The notes under the pieces: model-generated
Told to the model about the DNA's origin: nothing
Seen by the model: the letters and a program-made list of their open reading frames with translations, nothing else
Database searches by the model: none
Shown here: piece after piece, positions 1 to 5,340 of the stretch
How positions within the stretch are numbered: position 1 is the first letter of the stretch
Layout of the letters: the number at the start of each line of letters is the position of its first letter
Source: Pseudomonadota bacterium
Lineage (GTDB): Bacteria > Pseudomonadota > Gammaproteobacteria > Xanthomonadales > Xanthomonadaceae
Assembly (NCBI GenBank): GCA_023423235.1
Contig: JAFAFY010000029.1
Location: forward strand, 1 to 7,672
Length of the DNA stretch: 7,672 nt
Direction: 5' to 3'
Position numbers and translations under genes: made by a program

Positions 1-538
1 GCTGCGCGACCGCTTCGGCATCATCCAGCGCCTGGCGTTCTACAGCGCGGCCGAGCTGACCCGGATCGGGCGCGGCTCGGCGCAGATCCTCGGCATCGAC
101 TGCGCGCCCGAGGGCGCCGACGAGATCGCCAGGCGCTCGCGCGGCACCCCGCGCATCGCCAACCGCCTGCTGCGGCGGGTCCGCGATTACGCCCAGGTGC
201 GCGCCGACGGCCACATCAGCCGCGAGGTCGCGCATGCGGCGATGCAGATGCTCAAGGTCGACCCGGAAGGCTTCGACGAGCTCGACCGCCGCCTGCTGCA
301 GCTGATCATCGACAACTTCGACGGCGGCCCGGTGGGCGTGGAGTCGATGGCCGCGGCGCTTTCCGAGGAGCGCGGCACCCTGGAGGACGTGATCGAGCCC
401 TACCTGATCCAGCAGGGCTTTCTGGTCCGCACCGCGCGCGGGCGCATGGCGACCCGCAAGGCGTATCTGCACCTCGGGCTGACGCCCAAGGCGCGCGACC
501 CGGGACTCGGGACGCGGGACCCGGGAGAGCTGTTCTGA
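1..538 (+). CDS. ruvB: RuvB, Holliday junction branch migration helicase (C-terminal half, 5' truncated by window edge)
   Basis: RuvB is the hexameric AAA+ ATPase that, with RuvA, drives branch migration of Holliday junctions in the cytoplasm. The frame is open from base 2 and gives 178 residues ending at TGA 536-538; the Walker motifs lie upstream of the window. The visible part starts at LRDRFG, the conserved segment of the arginine-finger region. It continues with the lid/sensor-2 segment RGTPRIANRLLRRVRDYA (about residues 48-65 of the visible part) and the winged-helix DNA-binding domain ending IEPYLIQQGFLVRTARGRMAT, all close to E. coli RuvB from memory. E. coli RuvB stops a few residues after the equivalent of LGLTP. 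Here a tail KARDPGLGTRDPGELF follows and is encoded by 7-bp repeat units (501-528), so it is probably a late addition. Identity is secure; only the length is unknown. Confidence 0.97.
   Translation, partial: LRDRFGIIQRLAFYSAAELTRIGRGSAQILGIDCAPEGADEIARRSRGTPRIANRLLRRVRDYAQVRADGHISREVAHAAMQMLKVDPEGFDELDRRLLQLIIDNFDGGPVGVESMAAALSEERGTLEDVIEPYLIQQGFLVRTARGRMATRKAYLHLGLTPKARDPGLGTRDPGELF
501..528 (-). repeat. Four tandem 7-bp units encoding the RuvB C-terminal tail
   Basis: Units of the form CGGGANN run at 501-507, 508-514, 515-521 and 522-528. On the minus strand they read as the TCCCGNN form seen at 600-627 and 6902-6948, hence the orientation given. They encode the ARDPGLGTRDPGE part of RuvB and end eight bases before its stop codon. 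Confidence 0.8.
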
Positions 539-587
539 CGATCCCGGTCACCGAATGCGAGGCTTTGCCGATGCCGAGACAGCACCC

Positions 588-1037
588 ATGAGCTCCGACT
601 CCCCAATCCCCAATCCCGTATCCCGGGTATTCAGTTGGCCGACACGCGTCTACTGGGAAGATACCGACGCCGGTGGCGTGGTCTACCACGCGCAGTACAT
701 CGCCTTCATGGAACGTGCGCGGACCGAGTGGTTGCGGGCGCACGGGCATGGGCAGGTGTCGCTGCGCGATGACCACGGTCTGGTGTTCGCGGTGCGGGCG
801 ATGCGGGTGGATTTCCGCAAGCCCGCGCGGCTCGACGACGCACTGACGGTGTCGGCGGTGCTGCGCGAATGCCGCCGGGCCAGCGTGGTGTTCGTGCAGG
901 AGATCCGCCGTGATGGCGAACTACTGCTCGACGCCGAAGTGCGGGTGGCGGCGCTGTCGGCGGGCGGGTTCCGGCCGATCGCGATTCCCGATGCACTGCT
1001 TGCCCAACTCAAATCACTTGAAATCTCAGCGGAGTAA
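588..1037 (+). CDS. ybgC: YbgC, tol-pal operon-associated acyl-CoA thioesterase (hotdog fold)
   Basis: This 149-residue 4HBT-type thioesterase is cytoplasmic and in E. coli hydrolyses short acyl-CoA thioesters; its exact role in Tol-Pal function is unsettled. The signature WEDTDAGGVVYHAQY matches E. coli YbgC; D27 aligns with catalytic Asp18 and H34 with His25. RARTEWLR and the later PARLDD (residues 79-84) are also typical. The start is uncertain. ATG 588 is chosen because ATG 555 would add an 11-residue leader unlike the family; neither has a good Shine-Dalgarno. Even from 588 the first 13 or so residues (MSSDSPIPNPVSR) are atypical and are written by 7-bp repeats at 600-627; family-like sequence begins at FSWPTRVYWEDTD. 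It is first in the tol-pal operon, 6 bp ahead of tolQ, whose ribosome binding site overlaps its end. Confidence 0.95.
   Translation: MSSDSPIPNPVSRVFSWPTRVYWEDTDAGGVVYHAQYIAFMERARTEWLRAHGHGQVSLRDDHGLVFAVRAMRVDFRKPARLDDALTVSAVLRECRRASVVFVQEIRRDGELLLDAEVRVAALSAGGFRPIAIPDALLAQLKSLEISAE
600..627 (+). repeat. Four tandem 7-bp units in the ybgC N-terminal codons
   Basis: Units TCCCCAA (600-606), TCCCCAA (607-613), TCCCGTA (614-620) and TCCCGGG (621-627) run in the opposite orientation to the block at 501-528. They encode the SPIPNPVSR segment of YbgC, which has no counterpart in E. coli YbgC. Confidence 0.8.
1031..1034 (+). promoter_or_regulatory. Shine-Dalgarno for tolQ
   Basis: GGAG lies nine bases before ATG 1044 and touches the ybgC stop codon (TAA 1035-1037). 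It fixes the tolQ start and means ribosomes finishing ybgC cover the tolQ initiation region, so translational coupling is likely. Confidence 0.75.
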
Positions 1038-1043
1038 GCCTGG

Positions 1044-1835
1044 ATGAGTTTTTTGCCGATGCTGTTGCAGTCCGCCGCGCAGGTGCAGGCGCTGCCCGAG
1101 GAGGACGCGGCTGCCGCCACCGAGCTGGCCAACACCGCCGCCGCTGCCGCCGCGCCGGTCGCCAACGACCTGAGCATCCTCGAACTCATCCTGCATGCCT
1201 CCATCCCGGTGCAGTTGGTGATGCTGTTGCTGCTGTTCGCATCGGTCGCCTCGTGGGTCATCATCTTCCGCAAGAAGCGCATGCTCGACCGCGCCGAGAA
1301 GGAGGCCGACCGCTTCGAGGAGCGCTTCTGGTCGGGGGCGGAGATCGGCAAGCTCTACGCCTCGGCGACCGAGCGCAACCGTGAGATCGAAGGCCTGGAG
1401 GCGATCTTCGAGGCCGGTTACCGCGAGTACTCGCGCCAGCGCCAGCGCCGCGGCGTCGATGCCCGCGCCCAGCTCGAGGGTGCCCAGCGCGGCATGCGCG
1501 TGGCCGGTGCGCGCGAGCTCGACGGCCTGGAGCGCAATCTGGAATTCCTCGCCAACGTCGGTTCGATCGCGCCCTACGTCGGCCTGCTCGGCACCGTGTG
1601 GGGCATCATGATCTCCTTCCATGGCCTGGCCAACGTCAAGGAGGCGACCATCGCCACCGTCGCGCCGGGCATCTCCGAGGCGCTGATCGCGACCGCGATG
1701 GGCCTGTTCGCCGCGATCCCGGCGGTCTGGGCCTACAACCGCTTCGCCACCAAGGTCGAACGTGTCGCCACGCGCTTCGAGGCATTCTCCGACGAGTTCT
1801 CCTCGATCCTGGAACGGCAGACCAGCGCCGACTGA
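1044..1835 (+). CDS. tolQ: TolQ, Tol-Pal inner-membrane proton channel/motor subunit
   Basis: TolQ belongs to the ExbB/MotA-like family. With TolR it uses the proton motive force to energise TolA during outer-membrane constriction. The 263 residues carry three membrane segments: about 54-75 (VQLVMLLLLFASVASWVIIF), 167-190 (FLANVGSIAPYVGLLGTVWG) and 205-230 (APGISEALIATAMGLFAAIP). Thr184 in LLGTVWG and Thr217 in ALIATAMG align with E. coli TolQ Thr145 and Thr178, the polar residues of the ion pathway. FEERFWSGAEIGKLY in the cytoplasmic loop is also family-typical. E. coli TolQ is 230 residues. The extra length is an Ala/Glu-rich N-terminus (about residues 1-42) that should lie in the periplasm. 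ATG 1044 is supported by GGAG at 1031-1034, nine bases upstream, within the end of ybgC. ATG 1059 (Met6) is a weaker alternative. Confidence 0.97.
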   Translation: MSFLPMLLQSAAQVQALPEEDAAAATELANTAAAAAAPVANDLSILELILHASIPVQLVMLLLLFASVASWVIIFRKKRMLDRAEKEADRFEERFWSGAEIGKLYASATERNREIEGLEAIFEAGYREYSRQRQRRGVDARAQLEGAQRGMRVAGARELDGLERNLEFLANVGSIAPYVGLLGTVWGIMISFHGLANVKEATIATVAPGISEALIATAMGLFAAIPAVWAYNRFATKVERVATRFEAFSDEFSSILERQTSAD

Positions 1836-1865
1836 CCCGGCTTTGCGCGCCTTGGCGCGCCCGGG
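1836..1865 (+). promoter_or_regulatory. Strong intercistronic hairpin between tolQ and tolR
   Basis: Immediately after the tolQ stop, CCCGG (1836-1840) can pair with CCGGG (1861-1865), and GCGCGCC (1845-1851) is a perfect inverted repeat of GGCGCGC (1854-1860). This gives a 6-bp all-GC inner stem with a CTTG loop, a four-base bulge (CTTT) on one side, and a 5-bp outer stem. No T-run follows and tolR continues 30 bases later, so it is not a canonical intrinsic terminator. A role in mRNA stability, processing or setting the TolQ:TolR ratio is inference. Confidence 0.55.
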
Positions 1866-1895
1866 TCGCGATCGTCCACCTCACCGGATCCTGCC

Positions 1896-2333
1896 ATGCC
1901 CTCGATGTCCCTCCGCCGCGCCAAGCGGCGCAAGCTCAAGAACGAGATCAACGTCGTCCCCTACATCGACGTGATGCTGGTCTTGCTGATCATCTTCATG
2001 GTCACCACGCCGCTGATGAATCTGGGCACCGACATCAACCTGCCCGATTCGCGCGCGCTGTCGCTGGGCGCGCCCAAGGACCCGATCGTGGTCAGCGTCT
2101 ACGCCGACGGCGCGCTGGCGCTGATGATCGAGCGCGACAACCAGTCGGTCGGTGCCGAGGACCTGGTGGCGCGCCTGCGCGCGATCCACAACCAGAATCC
2201 CGAAGCCGCGGTGCTGGTGCGCGGCGATGCCGACGCCAGCTACCAGCGCATCATGAATGCGATCAGCCTGATCAACGACGCCGGCGTGACCAAGGTCAGC
2301 CTGATCAGCCGCCCCGAGGAGGGCGCGAACTGA
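1896..2333 (+). CDS. tolR: TolR, Tol-Pal inner-membrane motor subunit
   Basis: TolR is an ExbD-family protein with one N-terminal membrane helix and a periplasmic domain that dimerises and can contact peptidoglycan; it gates the TolQ channel. The 145 residues begin with a basic cytoplasmic segment (RRAKRRKLKNEIN). The helix at about 22-41 contains VPYIDVMLVLLIIFMVTTP; Asp25 aligns with the essential protonatable Asp23 of E. coli TolR. The periplasmic domain ends with LINDAGVTKVSLISRP, matching the E. coli region HSAGVKSVGLMTQP. ATG 1896 is preferred over ATG 1905 because a weak GGA (1886-1888) sits seven bases upstream. A 60-bp gap with a strong hairpin separates it from tolQ. Its stop codon directly abuts the tolA start. 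Confidence 0.97.
   Translation: MPSMSLRRAKRRKLKNEINVVPYIDVMLVLLIIFMVTTPLMNLGTDINLPDSRALSLGAPKDPIVVSVYADGALALMIERDNQSVGAEDLVARLRAIHNQNPEAAVLVRGDADASYQRIMNAISLINDAGVTKVSLISRPEEGAN
2316..2323 (+). promoter_or_regulatory. Shine-Dalgarno for tolA inside the end of tolR
   Basis: GAGGAGGG ends ten bases before ATG 2334 and codes for residues near the TolR C-terminus (PEEGAN). Because the tolR stop (2331-2333) and tolA ATG are adjacent, terminating ribosomes should feed tolA. It supports the chosen tolA start. Confidence 0.75.
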
Positions 2334-3290
2334 ATGCGTGAATCGCGCGCCGATACCGCGTTGGCCGTGGGACTGGCGGTCCTGCTGCACCTGCTGCTGT
2401 TCGGGCTGATCTTCCTGGGCATGTGGTGGAGCCGGTCGTCGACCCCGCAGTCCGCGCAGGGCTCGCCGGTCAGCGCCGATGTCATCGACCCGAACGCGCT
2501 GAGCGCAGCCGACCGGCGTGCGCTCGACCGGCGCCCGGAGCCGGTGGTCGAGCCGGAACCCGAACCCATTCCCGAGCCGTTGCCCGAACCGGTCGAAGAG
2601 CCCGCCGCCGCGCCACCGCAGCCGCTCCCCGAGCCGCGACCGGAGGACGCCCCCGAGGTGCCGCAGCCCGAATTGCAGGAAGTCATTCCCGATCCCGAGC
2701 CGGTGGCCCAGCCCGAAGTGCGCCGCGACGCGCAGGCCGAGGAAGCGCGCGAGCGCGAGCAGCAGGAAAAGCGCCGCCAGGCCCAGGTCGAACTGGCCGA
2801 ACGCCAGAAGCAGGAAGAGGCCGAGCAGCGCCGCCGTCGCGCGCAACAGGAACTCGAACAGATCCGCGCCGAGCGCGAGCGCACCGAGCGCCAGGCACGT
2901 CTGGCCGAGGATCGCCTCAAGCAGATCGCCGACCGCGAGGCCCGCCAGGCTGCCGAGCGCGCCGCCGCGTCCGCCGCGAGTCCACCGCCGGGCCGTCCGG
3001 ACGGAGACAGCGGCCTGGCGGCCAAGTACGCCGCGGCGATCCAGGAGGTGGTGCGCCGCAACTGGCGCCGGCCCGACAACGTCACGCTGGGGCAGGCCTG
3101 CCGGATGTACATCACCCAGCTGCCGGGCGGCGAGGTCATGAGCGTCGAGTTCGATCCTTCCTGTCCCTACGACGCGCAGGGCCGGCGTTCGGTCGAGGCG
3201 GCGGAGCGCGCTGCCGAGCCGCTGCCCTACGCCGGGTTTGAACCGGTCTTCAGCCGCCGCCTGAACTTCACGTTCAGGGCCCAGGACTGA
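2334..3290 (+). CDS. tolA: TolA, periplasm-spanning Tol-Pal linker protein
   Basis: TolA is anchored in the inner membrane by one helix, crosses the periplasm and delivers TolQR energy to TolB-Pal at the outer membrane. The 318 residues show, in order: a membrane helix at about 10-31 with His19, equivalent to E. coli His22; a Pro-Glu-rich stretch at about 68-128 (VEPEPEPIPEPLPEPVEEP and similar); a highly charged coiled coil at about 130-212, rich in Arg, Glu, Gln and Ala; a Gly/Pro/Ser hinge at about 213-226; and domain III at about 227-318, starting LAAKYAAAIQEVVRRNWRRP. Cys256 and Cys277 correspond to the disulfide cysteines of E. coli TolA domain III. E. coli TolA is 421 residues, so the helical domain is shorter, and the Pro-Glu segment recalls TonB. 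The Ser four residues before the membrane His in E. coli is Ala15 here. It directly abuts tolR. Confidence 0.95.
   Translation: MRESRADTALAVGLAVLLHLLLFGLIFLGMWWSRSSTPQSAQGSPVSADVIDPNALSAADRRALDRRPEPVVEPEPEPIPEPLPEPVEEPAAAPPQPLPEPRPEDAPEVPQPELQEVIPDPEPVAQPEVRRDAQAEEAREREQQEKRRQAQVELAERQKQEEAEQRRRRAQQELEQIRAERERTERQARLAEDRLKQIADREARQAAERAAASAASPPPGRPDGDSGLAAKYAAAIQEVVRRNWRRPDNVTLGQACRMYITQLPGGEVMSVEFDPSCPYDAQGRRSVEAAERAAEPLPYAGFEPVFSRRLNFTFRAQD
3260..3278 (+). promoter_or_regulatory. Perfect hairpin inside the last codons of tolA
   Basis: CCTGAAC (3260-3266) and GTTCAGG (3272-3278) are exact inverted repeats around a five-base loop, nine bases before the tolA stop codon. The sequence encodes the domain III ending LNFTFRAQD, so part of the match may be forced by coding. 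No T-run follows. It may mark a 3' structural end or processing site before the long tolA-tolB gap; that role is inference. Confidence 0.4.
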
Positions 3291-3338
3291 TGATTGCGGC
3301 GCTATTCATCCTCTCGCCCGCACCTGCGTCCAAGCTGC

Positions 3339-3357
3339 CAGGGCGCCGCCGGCCCTG
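3339..3357 (+). promoter_or_regulatory. Hairpin in the tolA-tolB gap
   Basis: CAGGGC (3339-3344) pairs exactly with GCCCTG (3352-3357) around a seven-base GC-only loop. No T-tract follows, so it does not look like an intrinsic terminator. Its function is unknown. Confidence 0.4.
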
Positions 3358-3373
3358 CCGCACACGCCGGCCG

Positions 3374-3415
3374 CCATCCAACATGCCAGCCGCCATCCAA
3401 CCCGTCTCCATCCAA
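3374..3415 (+). repeat. Three direct copies of CCATCCAA upstream of tolB
   Basis: CCATCCAA occurs at 3374-3381, 3393-3400 and 3408-3415. The first two copies sit in a longer identical 13-mer (3370-3382 and 3389-3401). Start-to-start spacings are 19 and 15 bases, and the last copy ends 11 bases before the tolB ATG. They could be binding sites, a leader element or the trace of a small tandem duplication; the sequence cannot decide. Confidence 0.6.
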
Positions 3416-3426
3416 ACGGTAATCCG

Positions 3427-4749
3427 ATGAAGCCCATCCTGTTCCGCTGCCTGCTTGCCCTGTTTGCGCTGACCCTGCCGATGCTGGCCAGCGCGCAGCA
3501 GCAGGGGCTCGAGATCGACATCACCGGCGGCAGCGCGCAGGCCATGCCGATCGCCGTCGTGCCCATGCCCTACCAGGGCAGCGGCGTCGCACCCGATACC
3601 GATGTCGCCGCGGTGATCCGCGCCGACCTCGACCGTTCCGGCCAGTTCCGCTCGCTGCCCGAGCGCGACATCGTCGAACGTCCGACCCGCGGCAGCGAGG
3701 TCCAGTACCCCACCTGGCGCGCGCTGCGCCAGGATTTCCTGGTCGTGGGCCGCGTCGTCGATGCCGGCGGCGGCAGCTACCGGGTCGAGTACGAAGTGTT
3801 CGACGTCGCCAAGCAGGAACGCATCCTCGGCCTGGCGATGACCGCGCGCGCCAACGCCATGCGCGACGTCGCCCACCAGATGGCCGATGCGATCTACGAG
3901 AAGATCACCGGCGTGCGTGGCGCGTTCTGGACCCGGATCGCCTACATCACCCAGACCGGCCTGGGCCGCGACGCGCGCTATGCGCTGATCGTCGCCGACT
4001 CCGACGGCCACAACCCGCAGACGGTGGTCCGCTCCAACGAGCCGCTGCTCTCGCCCTCGTGGAGCCCCGACGGGCGCCGGCTGGCCTACGTCAGCTTCGA
4101 GAGCGGCAACTCGGCCATCTACATCCAGGACATCAACAGCGGCGGTCGCGAGCTGGTGTCGAGCTTCCGCGGCATCAACGGCGCGCCGGCGTTCTCGCCC
4201 GACGGCAGCCGACTGGCGCTGTCGCTCTCGCGCAGCGGCAATCCGGAGATCTACGTGATGGACCTGGGCAGCAAGGCGCTGACCCAGATCACCAACCACT
4301 TCTCCATCGACACCTCGCCGGCATGGTCGCCCGATGGCGGCAGCCTGTATTTCATCTCCGACCGCGGCGGCCGCCCGCAGGTCTACCAGGTGTCCGCCAG
4401 CGGCGGCGGCGCCACCCGGGTGACCCACGAGGGCAGCTACAACGCCGATCCGAGCGTTTCCTTCGACGGCAAGAAGATCGCCGTGGCGCAGGGCGCCGGC
4501 AACGTGTACCGTATCGCCGTGCTGGACCGCAGCCTGGGGTCGCCGCGCTGGTCCACGCTGTCGCCGGGGTCGCTCGACGAATCGCCGAGTTTCGCCCCGA
4601 ACGCCGGCATGGTGCTCTACGCGGCACGCGAGGGGCGCAGGGGTGTGCTGTATTCGGCGTCGTCGGACGGCCGGGTGCGGCAGCGCCTGGTCCTTGCGGA
4701 AGGTGATGTGCGCGAGCCGGCATGGGGGCCGTTCCGGGAAAAGCGTTGA
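3427..4749 (+). CDS. tolB: TolB, periplasmic beta-propeller of the Tol-Pal system
   Basis: TolB is a soluble periplasmic protein that binds Pal and, through its N-terminal segment, TolA. The 440 residues begin with a Sec signal peptide (basic MKPILFR, hydrophobic core, ASA at 21-23), with predicted cleavage after Ala23; Cys8 lies within the signal and is not a lipobox. The N-terminal domain (about 28-165) starts LEIDITGGSAQAMPIAVVP, comparable to the E. coli TolB N-terminus. The C-terminal propeller shows PD40-type blade repeats: SPSWSPDGRRLAYVS (209-223), APAFSPDGSRLALSL (253-267), SPAWSPDGGSLYFIS (297-311), DPSVSFDGKKIAVAQ (341-355) and the more diverged SPSFAPNAGMVLYAA (386-400). Length is near the E. 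coli protein (430). ATG 3427 is fixed by the signal peptide, although its ribosome binding site is poor. Confidence 0.97.
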   Translation: MKPILFRCLLALFALTLPMLASAQQQGLEIDITGGSAQAMPIAVVPMPYQGSGVAPDTDVAAVIRADLDRSGQFRSLPERDIVERPTRGSEVQYPTWRALRQDFLVVGRVVDAGGGSYRVEYEVFDVAKQERILGLAMTARANAMRDVAHQMADAIYEKITGVRGAFWTRIAYITQTGLGRDARYALIVADSDGHNPQTVVRSNEPLLSPSWSPDGRRLAYVSFESGNSAIYIQDINSGGRELVSSFRGINGAPAFSPDGSRLALSLSRSGNPEIYVMDLGSKALTQITNHFSIDTSPAWSPDGGSLYFISDRGGRPQVYQVSASGGGATRVTHEGSYNADPSVSFDGKKIAVAQGAGNVYRIAVLDRSLGSPRWSTLSPGSLDESPSFAPNAGMVLYAAREGRRGVLYSASSDGRVRQRLVLAEGDVREPAWGPFREKR

Positions 4750-4808
4750 CCACGCGGCCTGCACGTCCCGTTGCTTGATACTGCTTGCCCTGTTGAGTCA
4801 AAAAAACC

Positions 4809-4813
4809 AAGGA
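4809..4813 (+). promoter_or_regulatory. Shine-Dalgarno for pal
   Basis: AAGGA lies eight bases before ATG 4822, shortly after a run of seven A (4800-4806) that stands out in this GC-rich region. It decides the pal start against an in-frame TTG at 4771, which would add 17 residues before the lipoprotein signal. A strong, unstructured site suits a very abundant lipoprotein. Confidence 0.8.
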
Positions 4814-4821
4814 TCGACGAG

Positions 4822-5340
4822 ATGAAAACGACCACCCGCGTGTTGTTCGCTGCGCTGCTCTGCACCGCTGCCGTTGCATGTACCAAGAAGGTGAAGGAAG
4901 AAGCGCCGGCGACCGATACCGGCCCGTCCACCGGCACCGTGGCCCCGACCGGCCCCGCCACCCCGGGCGCCTACACCCCCGCCGACCTCGACAGCGATGC
5001 CTGCCTGCGCCAGCGCGTCGTCTACTTCGATCTGGACCAGGACACCCTGCGTCCCGAGTTCCAGGCCATCGTTGCCTGCCACGCCAAGTACCTGCGTGAC
5101 CGCAGCGCCTCGCGCATCTCGCTGGAAGGCCACGCCGACGAGCGCGGCAGCCGCGAGTACAACCAGGGCCTCGGCGAGCGCCGTGGCAATGGTGTGTCCT
5201 CGGCGCTGCAGGCCAATGGCGGTTCGGCTGCCCAGCTGGCCGTGGTCAGCTACGGCGAAGAGCGTCCGGTCTGCACCGAGTCGAACGAGGATTGCTGGGC
5301 CCGCAATCGTCGCGTCGAGATCATCTACACCGCGCGCTGA
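4822..5340 (+). CDS. pal: Pal, peptidoglycan-associated outer-membrane lipoprotein
   Basis: Pal is lipidated, sits in the inner leaflet of the outer membrane and binds peptidoglycan non-covalently through an OmpA-like domain; TolB competes for that site. The 172 residues start with a lipoprotein signal (MKTTTRVLFAALLCTAAVAC). Cys20 is the likely lipidated residue, although position -3 is Ala rather than the usual Leu. Thr at +2 gives no inner-membrane retention signal. A Pro/Thr/Gly linker (about 28-55) leads to the OmpA domain (about 62-170) with VVYFDLDQDTL and GHADERGSREYNQGLGERR. Asp106 and Arg121 are the expected meso-DAP-binding residues. The domain also holds Cys61, Cys86, Cys151 and Cys158, absent from E. 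coli Pal as I recall it. Its stop overlaps the cpoB start by one base (TGATG). Confidence 0.97.
   Translation: MKTTTRVLFAALLCTAAVACTKKVKEEAPATDTGPSTGTVAPTGPATPGAYTPADLDSDACLRQRVVYFDLDQDTLRPEFQAIVACHAKYLRDRSASRISLEGHADERGSREYNQGLGERRGNGVSSALQANGGSAAQLAVVSYGEERPVCTESNEDCWARNRRVEIIYTAR

Larger units (their letters stand above)
3291..3426 (+). other. tolA-tolB intergenic region, longest gap in the window
   Basis: These 136 bases carry no convincing ORF. They hold a hairpin (3339-3357) and three direct copies of CCATCCAA (3374-3415). In E. coli an additional promoter serves tolB-pal, which makes this the natural place to look for one. I see no pair of -35/-10 boxes with acceptable match and spacing, so none is claimed. 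The tolB ATG at 3427 has only a weak ACGG (3416-3419) upstream. Confidence 0.6.

Noticed and set aside
2551..2720. Many CCCGAA/CCCGAG words inside tolA that resemble the 7-bp repeat unit
   Set aside because: They follow codon periodicity (Pro-Glu dipeptides), not a 7-base period, so they are coding composition rather than members of the repeat family.
2993..3004. Perfect 12-bp palindrome CCGTCCGGACGG in tolA
   Set aside because: It lies within the Gly/Pro/Asp hinge codons of a GC-rich gene, has no loop and no partner site; chance is the simplest explanation.
3274..4764. Long minus-strand open frame opposite tolB
   Set aside because: It is an antisense shadow of a fully recognisable TolB; it has no motif and no ribosome binding site that would compete with it.
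4746..4782. Possible promoter for pal (TTGACC at 4746-4751, GATACT at 4777-4782)
   Set aside because: The spacing of 25 bases is far from the usual 16-18, and no alternative -35 fits the GATACT box.
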